Assembly: GCA_964625865.1 (NCBI GenBank) | Contig: CAZVEV010000076.1 | Coordinates: 1 to 21,330 of the forward strand | Reading direction: 5' to 3' | Origin: CAZVEV01 sp964625865 | GTDB taxonomy: Bacteria; Planctomycetota; Phycisphaerae; SM23-33 | DNA length: 21,330 bases | Shown here: positions 6,880 through 15,054 of the stretch, piece by piece | Layout: each line of letters starts with the position of its first letter | Numbering within the stretch: the stretch's first letter is position 1 | Program-made: the position numbers and the translations under genes | The notes under the pieces: generated by a model | The model's input: the letters and a program-made list of their open reading frames with translations, nothing else | Told to the model about the DNA's origin: nothing | Databases searched by the model: none

Positions 6880-8498
6880 TTTCCTGCCTCCACCTGGGCG
6901 CGGAGTACCTCGTCCAGCTTCCTGTCCATCTGTTCGGTCAGGCGGGCCATGGCTTCTTCGACGCCCTGACGGTCGCTGACCTCGAAGACCCACTTCTCCG
7001 ACCGCCTGGCCTTGCCCGCGAACTCGCCCCGGTGGTCCACCGCCTCGATGGCGACCGACACCTGGTAGCCCTTCTGGACGTTCAGGTTCGCCAGGTTCAG
7101 CCGATACGACCCGTCCCATCCGGCATGTTTGCCCTTGATGCGGGCAATCACTTCCGGCGGCTGCGGCGTCTGCTTGCCGTCAGCGTCTATCACCGCCACG
7201 TGCAGCGTGATATGGTCCAGCGCGTAATCGTCAAACGCCCGGTATCGCAGTTCGGGTGCCGCCGTGGGCACGACGCGGCGGGAGTAGGCCGCGATCGCCG
7301 CACGCGGCGCCAGGTCCGCCGAGACGTACACCAGCCCGCGAACGGGGTTCTCGGGGCTCAGGCCGTCGGTGTCGGTGAGGCGGACCTCGAACCGCACCAT
7401 CTCGTCGACCCTTGCCAGCGGCCCGTCGGACTCATCGAGCACCAGCGCTTCTCCGCGGCGGGTCAGGTTGAACGTCCGGTTGTCCTTCTCGATAGTCAAC
7501 GTTCCCGAAGCGATGGGCTTGCTGGCGGTGACAATCGGGATGACCTTGGCCCCTTCGGGCACGATCACATGCCGCCGGTTGTCCGATCGCGGCGGGGTCT
7601 TGCCGCGAGCGTACGCGGGAACGACGACCTCCATGTCGAGGTCCACACGAGGCAGGGGCACGACCTGCAGCTTCCGCGTGACCGGATATGCATCGCCCAG
7701 ATGCACCGTGTAGGACAGGTCCTCCAGTACGCGGTCCAGCGTGCCGGTGTACAGGCCCGCCGTGGCAGAGTCTGCCACCAGTTTGATGGTGGCGTCGGCG
7801 CCGCTTTCGGCGCCCTCGACGCGGACCTCGCCCGACTCGGGCAGGAGGCCTCCGCCCCGGACGAGGAAGGTCACGGCGCTGCCTTCGGCCACCTTCTTGC
7901 CCGCCGACTCGACCGTGACAGACTCGATGGTCGTCCGCGTCGGATAGCGGGCCTCGCCCAGGACCAGGCGGGTCAGGAAAGCGCCCGTGTGACCCGAGTA
8001 CAGCACGCCGGGCACGAGACAGACCGCCGCCGTAACCACGCAGACCATCAGTCGTCGCATCAGGTCGCGGCGAGAGAAGCCTTCCAGGAAGTTCAGGCCC
8101 GAGGCCGAGCGGCCCGTCTGCTCAACGACGACCTCCCGCAGTTGCTCCGAGCCGTACTGCGGTCGTCCGTCGTCGTCAAACTCGATCGCTGCCACGAGGT
8201 TCGAGTGCAACCCCTGCCTGTTGTCGACCAAAACCGCCAGGGCCGCGTCCGTCTCGCGAACCCGCAGCGCCGGCACGAGGAACCGTCGGATCGCCCAGAC
8301 CGCCACACCGGCAAGGGCCACCAGCACGATGCCCCGTTCCAGACGGTCCATGCCGATCCCGTAGTCCAGCACGAACGCCGCCGCCAGCGCCCACAGCAGG
8401 ATGCTCAGGACCGTCGATCCCATCATTCCCAGCCGGACCGTCGACCTGAACAGTCGCAGTCGGGCTAGTCCGGCTCGCACTTTTGGCAGTCGCTTCAT
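6876..8498 (-). CDS. DUF4175 N-terminal-like membrane protein
   Basis: The 540-residue protein has two N-terminal membrane segments (about residues 26-45 and 56-74). A soluble stretch of the form RETDAALAVLVDNRQGLHSNLVAAIE follows, then a third membrane segment (about 149-167). After that comes a beta-rich periplasmic part containing VVPAYARGKTPP near residue 290 and FDDYALDHI near 425. This order, with a P-x-Y-x-x-x-x-P-P segment, a DDYGL-like motif and an 'R..E....L' stretch between membrane helices, resembles the N-terminal half of DUF4175 proteins. The assignment is by recollection of family features, not a search. It ends in a short helical tail (EEAMARLTEQMDRKLDEVL). The next gene overlaps by ATGA and encodes the Gln/Gly-rich half expected for the same family. 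The start ATG lies 4 bases after the upstream stop, implying tight translational coupling. Confidence 0.82.
   Translation of the reverse strand: MKRLPKVRAGLARLRLFRSTVRLGMMGSTVLSILLWALAAAFVLDYGIGMDRLERGIVLVALAGVAVWAIRRFLVPALRVRETDAALAVLVDNRQGLHSNLVAAIEFDDDGRPQYGSEQLREVVVEQTGRSASGLNFLEGFSRRDLMRRLMVCVVTAAVCLVPGVLYSGHTGAFLTRLVLGEARYPTRTTIESVTVESAGKKVAEGSAVTFLVRGGGLLPESGEVRVEGAESGADATIKLVADSATAGLYTGTLDRVLEDLSYTVHLGDAYPVTRKLQVVPLPRVDLDMEVVVPAYARGKTPPRSDNRRHVIVPEGAKVIPIVTASKPIASGTLTIEKDNRTFNLTRRGEALVLDESDGPLARVDEMVRFEVRLTDTDGLSPENPVRGLVYVSADLAPRAAIAAYSRRVVPTAAPELRYRAFDDYALDHITLHVAVIDADGKQTPQPPEVIARIKGKHAGWDGSYRLNLANLNVQKGYQVSVAIEAVDHRGEFAGKARRSEKWVFEVSDRQGVEEAMARLTEQMDRKLDEVLRAQVEAGK
6887..6891 (-). 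promoter_or_regulatory. Ribosome binding site deciding the start at 6879
   Basis: GGAGG on the - strand, inside the last codons of the upstream gene, lies 7 bases before the ATG at 6879. With the ATGA overlap it excludes the longer frame that begins at 7119. Confidence 0.7.
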
Positions 8499-8502
8499 GG
8501 TC

Positions 8503-10956
8503 TTATTGCAGGTTCAGTAGCTTTCGGGTTGCCCACTCGCCCAGCATCAGAATCAGGCCGACCGCGAGCACCAGCCACGTGTTCCACAACTGCACGCGAC
8601 GGTCGCTGAGTTCCTCGATGGGAGTGTCTTCGATCTGCTCGGCCATCTTGCCGATCTCATGCAGTTCGTATGTCTTGCCGCCGGTCTGCTCGGCCAGCGA
8701 CCGCTGCATGGCCACGTCCCTGACGGCCGACCGCCGCTCGGCCGTCGTCGGGGAGACCTCGAAGGTCACCTCGACTTCCTTCATCGTGATCGGGTCCTTG
8801 ACCATCAGGCGATACAGTCCGGCGGCGAAGACGGGCACGGAGGTCTCGAAGGTCACCCTGTCGCGCGACAGCGGTATCTTCATGTCCGTCCGCAGTGTCT
8901 TTGATCCACCGGGCCCCTGCTGGGCGATCAGGCGGGCCGCCAGGGAGGTCTTGCCGACCAGGTCCGCCGGGGCCAGTGCCTTGTAGCTCCTGTCATACGC
9001 CTCGACGGTGATCTGGACCTTCTCGCCGGCCTGGTACTTCGGACGATCCGTCTCGACGCGGAACCGCTTCTGGGACCCCAGCGCCCTGCTCAGGCCCATG
9101 CGGTAGATCAACTGTCCCCACAGGCGCGCGTAGTGCTTTTCACCATACAGCCGCCGCAGGCGCCACGTCTCGTTGAAGGCGAAGTAGACCACCTCACCCT
9201 TGCCATAGTGCCTGATCGCGATCAGCGGTTGCGGCGTCTTGCCGTCCCTGCAGCGGTCGCTCGGATGGTCGGCCAGCACCGTCGCCAGCGGGTGCTTGCC
9301 CAGCGACGGCTGATACCATTGCAGCTTCCGCAGGTTGCTCCAGGCCTGCATGTTCTCGTAGTCGCTGTCGGCCAGCGTCATGAAATCGTACTCGCCTGCC
9401 TTGGGGCTCAGGCGCAGGTTGAATTGCCCGTTGCGCCGCCGCAGCCCCGGGTCGATGACCACCGGGAGCATGTCAGCGACCTTCGTGTCTATCAGCGCCG
9501 CCGGGCCGTACCGCGAACCGCCCAGGACCACCAGCCCCCCGCCGAACGTCGAGACGTACTCGTGGAGCATTTCCTGGAATTCCGTCGAGAGCATCCGTGC
9601 GGGAATGTCCGACAGGAAGATCACGTCGTAGCTGAAGAACTCCTCCCGCGAGCGGTCTATCGCCTGGACGAACAGGTCGTTGCCCTGCCTGACGGCGAAG
9701 TCGGCAGAGTCCAGGTACGTGCGGAAGCCTTCACGCCCGATCATCGGGTCGCGGTGGAAGACCTCCTTCATGAACCGCCATTCCCACGTCGGCTCGAACT
9801 CGATGAACAGCAGCTTCAGCGATTCGTCGCGTATGGTCACCTCGCGCTGGTCGGCGTTGTTGGCCTGTCGCACTTCCTCGCCGAACGGCTCGACGCGGGC
9901 TTCCAGCGTGAACCGCCCGGTCTCCTGCGGCTCGTAGGTGAGGGTCTTGCTGACGGTCTTACCGTCGAGTCGTGCGGTGACGGACGGGGCGGCCTGCTCG
10001 AACCGTTCGCCCTCGGCGGCCCCGTCAATCGTGCCCATCCGCCGTTGCATGAGCACGATCTCCACGTCGCGCCCGTCCAGGCCGGTCTGGCGCAGGTTCA
10101 CGGTCACGCCCGCGGTCTCGCCCTTCTTCAGGACCATCGGGGCCTGCAGGCTCACCGACAGGTCGGTCGCACGCGTGGGGCCCACGCCGACAGTGTGGAT
10201 CGGCGCCTTGAGTCGCCCGGCCGCGTGACCGGCGGGCTGGCCGCGGTTCTGGTCGAAGTCGCTGACCAGGACCACGCCGGCCAGCAAATGACTCCTGCTG
10301 CGGAGCCTCAGGTCGTCCAACGCCGCCCCGATCGCCGTAACCTTGCCCGCACATCCGTCCAACTGCGCCGCAACCTTCGCCGCGTCGACGCTGCCGTCGG
10401 CCTCCTGGGTCATCACCAGTTCGCGCACCTGGTCGGGCTGCTCGATCACGTACCCGCGGAGGCGGAACTTGCGGCCGAGGGTGTTGAGCCAGTCGATCTT
10501 CTCGCTGCGGACGGCGGCTCGGACAAGCTGCTGGCGGGTCGGGCCCGGCTCTTTGGCCAGCGCCGGCGTGTCGGGGCCCAGGACCTCGGCCAGCGCGTCC
10601 TGAGACTCCCGGGGCAGCATCTCGGGCATGTTCATGCTGTCCGTACCGTCAAAGAGCACCACCAGCAGGGGCCGGGGCGACTGCCTGACCTTCATCGCCG
10701 CCTCGGGCCTGGCCAGTATCCACACCAACAGCGCCAGCACGGCGGCCCGGAAGATCGCCATGCCCACGCGTGCCTTCTTGCCGCGCAGCGTCTGGTACTT
10801 GACGTAGAAGACCCCCGACAGCGCCGCGGCGGCCAGGCAGCAGAACAGCACGAGCACGGGGCGCCCCTGCGCCCACCAGGCAGCGTACTGCACGTCAAAC
10901 TCGGCGACCTTGCTCAGGCCATCGATTCCCAGGAGCTTTCCCAACCAGTCGATCAT
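8503..10956 (-). CDS. Membrane VWA protein with inactive glutamine-amidotransferase-like domain
   Basis: The 817-residue protein begins with two membrane segments (about residues 32-52 and 66-82). A VWA-like domain follows, with the metal motif D103-x-T105-x-S107 in VVLFDGTDSM; threonine replaces the usual middle serine. A beta-sandwich region follows. Around residues 440-510 there is an amidotransferase-like segment with DVIFLSDIPARML and GGGLVVLGGSRYG, where the position of the catalytic cysteine is not Cys, so it is probably non-enzymatic. A further beta domain and a C-terminal membrane helix (WNTWLVLAVGLILMLGEW) end the protein. The large middle part should be periplasmic. Its ATG overlaps the upstream stop as ATGA. 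Proteins of this shape accompany MoxR/DUF58/BatA clusters. Likely a structural member of the same complex; exact role unknown. Confidence 0.87.
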   Translation of the reverse strand: MIDWLGKLLGIDGLSKVAEFDVQYAAWWAQGRPVLVLFCCLAAAALSGVFYVKYQTLRGKKARVGMAIFRAAVLALLVWILARPEAAMKVRQSPRPLLVVLFDGTDSMNMPEMLPRESQDALAEVLGPDTPALAKEPGPTRQQLVRAAVRSEKIDWLNTLGRKFRLRGYVIEQPDQVRELVMTQEADGSVDAAKVAAQLDGCAGKVTAIGAALDDLRLRSRSHLLAGVVLVSDFDQNRGQPAGHAAGRLKAPIHTVGVGPTRATDLSVSLQAPMVLKKGETAGVTVNLRQTGLDGRDVEIVLMQRRMGTIDGAAEGERFEQAAPSVTARLDGKTVSKTLTYEPQETGRFTLEARVEPFGEEVRQANNADQREVTIRDESLKLLFIEFEPTWEWRFMKEVFHRDPMIGREGFRTYLDSADFAVRQGNDLFVQAIDRSREEFFSYDVIFLSDIPARMLSTEFQEMLHEYVSTFGGGLVVLGGSRYGPAALIDTKVADMLPVVIDPGLRRRNGQFNLRLSPKAGEYDFMTLADSDYENMQAWSNLRKLQWYQPSLGKHPLATVLADHPSDRCRDGKTPQPLIAIRHYGKGEVVYFAFNETWRLRRLYGEKHYARLWGQLIYRMGLSRALGSQKRFRVETDRPKYQAGEKVQITVEAYDRSYKALAPADLVGKTSLAARLIAQQGPGGSKTLRTDMKIPLSRDRVTFETSVPVFAAGLYRLMVKDPITMKEVEVTFEVSPTTAERRSAVRDVAMQRSLAEQTGGKTYELHEIGKMAEQIEDTPIEELSDRRVQLWNTWLVLAVGLILMLGEWATRKLLNLQ

Positions 10957-13499
10957 TCCGTTGTCCTCGCCTCGTGCAGCGAAGCGCCGCTCTGTCCGCC
11001 GGCCTTCGGCGTGGAAGTCGGTTCAGTCTGCCCGCTCTTCGGCAGGCCCGCCAGGCGCCATCCGGTCAGGAGCACCATTTCCAGCAGGACACACACCAGC
11101 GCCAGGGCCATCAGGATCTCCCAGAAGTCGCGCCCGGCATAGGACCGGCCCGCCAGGGAGATCGCCTCGTCCGGTCCGGTCCAGGTGATCTTCGTGGACC
11201 CGATTTCAGTCGGGAGATCGGCCTCGGCGCGGGGCGCCAGTTCACTCTCGGCCGCCGGACCGTTGACGGCCAACTCCATCGGCGCCGCCTTGTCCGGTGT
11301 CGCCTCGTCGCCATCAGCGCGGGCGCGGCGGCGTTCGATGCGATAGACGCCGCGCTGCTGAACCGACCGCAGCATCAGTCCGAAACTGCGGGGCCCCAGG
11401 GCTTCGACGCTTTGGAGGAGCCCCTCGCTGTCACCGGGCCTCTTGACGGTGAATGCGGCCATCTGATCGGCTGCGGGGACCGGAATCACGATCTGACGCT
11501 CCGGGCCGAACGTGCGGTCCGGCAGGGACCGGACCAGCAGCGACCGCATGATCCGGTCCAGCAGGAGCACGCCGTGGTCCAGCGCCAGCGTGTTCCACAC
11601 CGGCCACATGCCCGTGGTCAGCATGACCACGCGGCCCTTGCCGATCTGCCGCTGCACGACGAAGGGATGTCCGTTGTCGTAGCGTCCAAGCACGCGGGGC
11701 TGCGTGGCGTTAACCAGGTCGTCGACGGAGAAGTCCGCATTCTCCCGGGCCAGCGGATTGGCCCAGGCCAGCCACCTGGGCGACCGGGCCGCCTCGGCCA
11801 GACGGGCCGCCTCGCGACGGCTGCTCTCGGCCGACGACAGCGTGCCCGCTCGCTCCTGGTCCGACCAGCGCTTCTCGTCAGCCTCGTACGCGTCGATCAG
11901 CTTGCGACGGTTGACGATCCGCTTGCGTTCGGCCTGCGATATCGCTTCTCGCGCGGTGTCGATGTCGACAGCGACGGCCTTGTAGAACTTCGCCGCGTCG
12001 AGGATACGGCCGGTCTCCTCCGGCGTGGCGTCAAGATACAGTGCTCGCCCAACGATGCTGGGCTTGTCCAGGCCGAAGCTGGCCGGTGCGGCCCGCCCGG
12101 GCTGGTGAATCTGGCCGATCGCAAGGTCCTTCAGCGGAGCCGGCAGGATGCCCGCCCCGTCCAGCCAGGCTGTCGCGGTCCACTGGGTCGGATCGAATGC
12201 CTCGCCGGCGCCGATGAAAATATTGCCCCCCTGCTCGACGTACTCCCTCAGCATGGCCACCGCCTCGGGCGTGGGGGACTGCACACCGGCGATGACGACC
12301 AGGCGGGCGTCCTTCAGATCGTCGCGCGTGACGTTGGCGATGGTTCGGCGCACCGCCTGGATCAGGTGCTTGCGCCCCCGCGTCCTGCGTGAACCGGCCA
12401 TCAGCAGGCGCCGCACCCTCGCCGTCTCGCCGAACATGTTGTCCTGCGGGCGCTCGTTCGTTCCGTACTGGTCGATGAAGACCACCGGCGTGCGAGCGAC
12501 AACGGGCACGATCAGCGTTCGCGAGTCGTCCAGCGTCAGGCGATCGGCGCCCAGTTTCAGTTCAGCCGGGACGAAGCGCGGCTGCCCGCTCGTGCCGGCG
12601 ACCCGGAAGGTATGGGTGAAGTCCAGTCGCCGTTCCTGTCCCCCCACCAGGTTCACTTCCTGCTCGATAACGGTCTCGCCGATCGTCAGCGCCACCGGCA
12701 CGTTCGTGCGGTCGGCCCCCTCGTGTCGGATCGTCGCACGGAAGACGGCGGAGGTTTGGGTGTCGGCAATCCCGTGGAGGAGTGTGAAGTCGGCCACCCA
12801 CGTGTTGGTCCGGTCGGCCGGGCCCACGCGGACCATCTGGACACCGTCGAGTCCGTCCAGATACGTCTCGGCCCCGTCGAGCGACCAGCTCCTGCGCTGC
12901 GCATCGCCGACGAAGACCAGGCGTTTGGTCGGGATGCCGCTGGCCAGTCGGCTCGCCTCGCTGGCTTGGGCAAGTCCCTCGGTAATCGGGACGGACCGGT
13001 CGGCGATCTCGATGCGGTCGACGGCCTCCAGGGCGTCTTCGGTAGTCGTATGGACGTCCCGGATCTGCCACGGGGTATAACCGCACAACGGGATCACCGA
13101 GATTTCCGAGCCGCTCGGCAGGGACTCGACAAACTCGCGGGTCTTGATCTTGGCCTGGCCCAGCAGCGACGTGTCGAGTTCGGTATAGGCCATCGACAGG
13201 CTGTTGTCGATGACGAGCACGGCGTGGACGGGACGGTCGGTCGCCTCGTCGTCCTGGCCGCCGGTCCAGTAGGGCCTGGCCATCGCGACGACGAACAGGA
13301 TCACTACGAGCGTACGAACGACCAGCAGAAGCAGGTCCCGCAATTGGAGGATGCGGCGGTTGCGCTTGATGACCTCCCGCAGGAAGTCCATGGGGCCCCA
13401 GTAGATCGTCTGGCGCCGTCTGCGGTTGAGCAGGTGGATGATGGTCGGCCCGGCGGCCGCCACCAACGCCGTCAGGAATATGCCCGAGAGGAAACTCAT
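10953..13499 (-). CDS. BatA-type VWA membrane protein
   Basis: This 848-residue protein opens with the BatA N-terminal signature: a first hydrophobic segment ending in PTIIHLLNRRRRQ (residues 18-30), WGPMDFL, and a second membrane helix followed by AMARPYW (about 57-78). A VWA domain follows with the intact metal motif D98-N-S100-L-S102. After a beta-rich region, an amidotransferase-like segment lies near residues 395-440 (ARLVVIAGVQSPT, EYVEQGGNIFIGAGE), again without a catalytic cysteine. A helical charged stretch (about 520-590) is followed by a second such fold (GKGRVVMLTTGMW). A C-terminal membrane helix (FWEILMALALVCVLLEMVLLTGW) closes the protein. The ATG overlaps the stop of the cyclase-like gene as ATGA. 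BatA-like proteins are partners of MoxR ATPases. Family call is strong; partner and substrate unknown. Confidence 0.9.
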   Translation of the reverse strand: MSFLSGIFLTALVAAAGPTIIHLLNRRRRQTIYWGPMDFLREVIKRNRRILQLRDLLLLVVRTLVVILFVVAMARPYWTGGQDDEATDRPVHAVLVIDNSLSMAYTELDTSLLGQAKIKTREFVESLPSGSEISVIPLCGYTPWQIRDVHTTTEDALEAVDRIEIADRSVPITEGLAQASEASRLASGIPTKRLVFVGDAQRRSWSLDGAETYLDGLDGVQMVRVGPADRTNTWVADFTLLHGIADTQTSAVFRATIRHEGADRTNVPVALTIGETVIEQEVNLVGGQERRLDFTHTFRVAGTSGQPRFVPAELKLGADRLTLDDSRTLIVPVVARTPVVFIDQYGTNERPQDNMFGETARVRRLLMAGSRRTRGRKHLIQAVRRTIANVTRDDLKDARLVVIAGVQSPTPEAVAMLREYVEQGGNIFIGAGEAFDPTQWTATAWLDGAGILPAPLKDLAIGQIHQPGRAAPASFGLDKPSIVGRALYLDATPEETGRILDAAKFYKAVAVDIDTAREAISQAERKRIVNRRKLIDAYEADEKRWSDQERAGTLSSAESSRREAARLAEAARSPRWLAWANPLARENADFSVDDLVNATQPRVLGRYDNGHPFVVQRQIGKGRVVMLTTGMWPVWNTLALDHGVLLLDRIMRSLLVRSLPDRTFGPERQIVIPVPAADQMAAFTVKRPGDSEGLLQSVEALGPRSFGLMLRSVQQRGVYRIERRRARADGDEATPDKAAPMELAVNGPAAESELAPRAEADLPTEIGSTKITWTGPDEAISLAGRSYAGRDFWEILMALALVCVLLEMVLLTGWRLAGLPKSGQTEPTSTPKAGGQSGASLHEARTTE

Positions 13500-14800
13500 C
13501 TGTCAGCCATCCCATTGCGGATCGGGTTTATCGGGGGACGCCGTACAGGCGTTCGTGAATCGTATCGCCCTGCAAGTGAGATGGGTCGTTCGGAGAGCCT
13601 GTCGGCTCCGGACACCTGTACGGCGTCCCCCGATAAACCCCGCGCCCTCGGCGCGGCGCGGCTTCGTCCCCTGCCGGCCTTGCCCTGCTGGAGAATCGGC
13701 AGGTAGCGGTTGGGGATGTTCAGCGCGAAAACCGCCACCGCCGTACCGAAACACTGCCCCGGCTTTCCGCCGAGCCGGCCGGCCGTCCACGAGCCCTGGT
13801 ACGACGTCCCGCGCCCGCCGGCCAGCCGCGACTGCGAATCGATCAGCGCCTTGCGAATCCGAGGGTATCCCTCCTGCCACGTCTTGCCGCCCACCTGGTA
13901 GAGGGCCTGACTGACGTAGTACATGGTGTAGGCGTCGAAGGGCACGCGTCCCTTGGTGACCTTCATGCGCGTCTTGATGTCGCCCAGGACGCCCTGCATG
14001 CTGCGAGCGATCCTGAAGTCTTCGTACTTGCCGAACTCCTGCAGGCAGACGGCCCCCGCCGCCGCCATCGCCGTCGTGCTGCCGCCCCCGCTGTACGTGA
14101 ACCGCCCCGGATACCGCGCCATCTCACCGCGCCACCCGTGGCGTTCGGCCAGCCCGTCGGCAGTCGACGAACTCTTGCGGTAGTAGTTCTGGACCGATTC
14201 GATGGCCTTGGTTACCGTCTCGCGCGGAATGTGAATGCCAATGTCCATCGCGCCGCGAAGGGCCTTGGCCTGCATGACCGCCAGCGACAGGTCGTGCCCG
14301 CGGTCCTTCCGGATGGCCTTGTAGTCCCATCCGCCGTCGCGACACTGGACGGAGATGATCACGCCGATGGCCTTCCGCAGCGCCCGTCCGACGCGCTTGT
14401 CGTTGGTCAGCCCATAGGCCTGGGTCAGCACGAACGTGCTGAGCCCATGGTTGTACATGTCACGTTGCGAGCCGGAGATGTTCAGCAGGCCCGACGGCTT
14501 GGCGTTGACCAGCACGTAGTCCAGGGCCTTGCGGACGTTCTGACGGTACTTGCCCGTCTCGGGTGAGTGACCTGCGGACATGAACGCCAGTGCCCCCAGC
14601 GAGACCACGCCCAGATCGTTCGCCCCCCAGTTGCCCTCCTTGCCCTGGTTCCGCGCCAGCCATTCCAGCCCGGCGTTGACCGCGTCCTCGCCGGCCTTCT
14701 CGCCGCCGGCTGTCACTTCCCATCGGCCCTCGGCTCGGGCCGGAGCATGGGGCAGTGCAATCGCCAGGACCAGCGCTGCACACACTACCGACTTGGTCAT
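13496..14800 (-). CDS. Exported prenyltransferase/squalene-oxidase-repeat protein with element-derived tail
   Basis: The start at ATG 14800 is preferred over the in-frame GTG at 14821. An AAGGAAA lies just upstream, and the product then begins with a clean signal peptide (MTKSVVCAALVLAIALPHAPARA, cut near residue 23). The 434-residue product has alpha/alpha-toroid repeats like squalene-hopene cyclase: AGLEWLARNQGKEGNWG, ISVQCRDGGWDY (a QW-type motif) and TYSGGGSTTAMAAAGAVCLQ. The catalytic DxDD motif of true cyclases is not seen, so it is probably a binding or structural toroid. The core ends near residue 372 with FALNIPNRYLPILQQ, which by recollection is the usual family end. The last 62 residues are low-complexity and largely encoded by a palindromic element (13524-13640). 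The stop overlaps the next ATG. Function in the complex is unknown. Confidence 0.85.
   Translation of the reverse strand: MTKSVVCAALVLAIALPHAPARAEGRWEVTAGGEKAGEDAVNAGLEWLARNQGKEGNWGANDLGVVSLGALAFMSAGHSPETGKYRQNVRKALDYVLVNAKPSGLLNISGSQRDMYNHGLSTFVLTQAYGLTNDKRVGRALRKAIGVIISVQCRDGGWDYKAIRKDRGHDLSLAVMQAKALRGAMDIGIHIPRETVTKAIESVQNYYRKSSSTADGLAERHGWRGEMARYPGRFTYSGGGSTTAMAAAGAVCLQEFGKYEDFRIARSMQGVLGDIKTRMKVTKGRVPFDAYTMYYVSQALYQVGGKTWQEGYPRIRKALIDSQSRLAGGRGTSYQGSWTAGRLGGKPGQCFGTAVAVFALNIPNRYLPILQQGKAGRGRSRAAPRARGLSGDAVQVSGADRLSERPISLAGRYDSRTPVRRPPINPIRNGMADR
13524..13640. repeat. Perfect 26-bp inverted-repeat element inside the cyclase-like gene
   Basis: The left arm 13524-13549 (gggtttatcgggggacgccg...) and right arm 13615-13640 are exact reverse complements over 26 bases, spaced by 65 bases. 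The spacer holds a smaller hairpin (cggag...ctccg, 13591-13610). The whole is 117 bases, or exactly 39 codons, and has no stop in the host frame. It is open in two frames on each strand; in one frame of either strand the ends read GLSGDAVQ and RTPVRRPPINP. This looks like a mobile palindromic element tolerated within a coding region. Confidence 0.9.
13640..13656. repeat. GC hairpin abutting the 26-bp palindrome
   Basis: ccgcgcc (13640-13646) pairs with ggcgcgg (13650-13656) around a CTC loop, directly at the right edge of the 26-base arm. It may be part of the same element. In the host frame it encodes basic, Ala/Arg-rich residues unlike the cyclase-like core. Confidence 0.6.
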
Positions 14801-14805
14801 AGACG

Positions 14806-14812
14806 TTTCCTT
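14806..14812 (-). promoter_or_regulatory. Ribosome binding site deciding the start at 14800
   Basis: AAGGAAA on the - strand lies just upstream of the ATG at 14800 (AAGGA is 7 bases from it). It supports that ATG and the signal peptide over the upstream GTG. Confidence 0.65.
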
Positions 14813-14943
14813 GCTCTGCACGCCTTCCGAACTGCACGCCCGCCGCCGGCCCGTGGCCTACGCACATTACTTCCATTAACCCCTATCACGCCGCACGGTA
14901 TCCCAGAAAGACCAGATGTTTCCGCGCACCTGAACCCTTGTCC

Positions 14944-14962
14944 ATACCGGGTGATACGGTAT
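14944..14962. other. Small palindrome in the gap between modules A and B
   Basis: ataccg (14944-14949) and cggtat (14957-14962) form a 6-base inverted repeat around 7 bases. It lies about 145 bases upstream of the cyclase-like start, where an operator for module B could sit. A related cggtatcc occurs at about 14898. No convincing promoter hexamers were found: the best pair, TGGACA and AAACAT spaced by 17 on the - strand, is weak. Confidence 0.25.
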
Positions 14963-14973
14963 AGAGGCGAAAG

Positions 14974-14994
14974 CCCCGCGACGGCGTCGTGGGG
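14974..14994 (-). terminator. Possible terminator after the DUF4159 gene
   Basis: ccccgcgac (14974-14982) pairs with gtcgtgggg (14986-14994) around a 3-base loop, with one non-Watson-Crick position. On the - strand it is followed by CTTTCGCC, only a weak T-stretch. It lies 60 bases past the DUF4159 stop and would separate module A from module B. The rest of the 254-base gap (14801-15054) shows no gene. Confidence 0.4.
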
Positions 14995-15054
14995 ATCATC
15001 AGAGTCATGTCGCGGGGCGCCCTGACGCCGATGCGGTTGAGCGCCGCCGCGCGG

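Noticed and set aside
6880..7119. N-terminal extension of the coiled-coil protein up to 7119
   Set aside because: It lies wholly within the upstream membrane protein gene, is not signal-like, and the ATG at 6879 has a ribosome site, an ATGA overlap and a signal sequence.
13496..14800. True squalene-hopene cyclase or hopanoid gene
   Set aside because: The toroid repeats are present, but the DxDD catalytic motif and full length (about 630 residues) are missing, and no isoprenoid genes are nearby.
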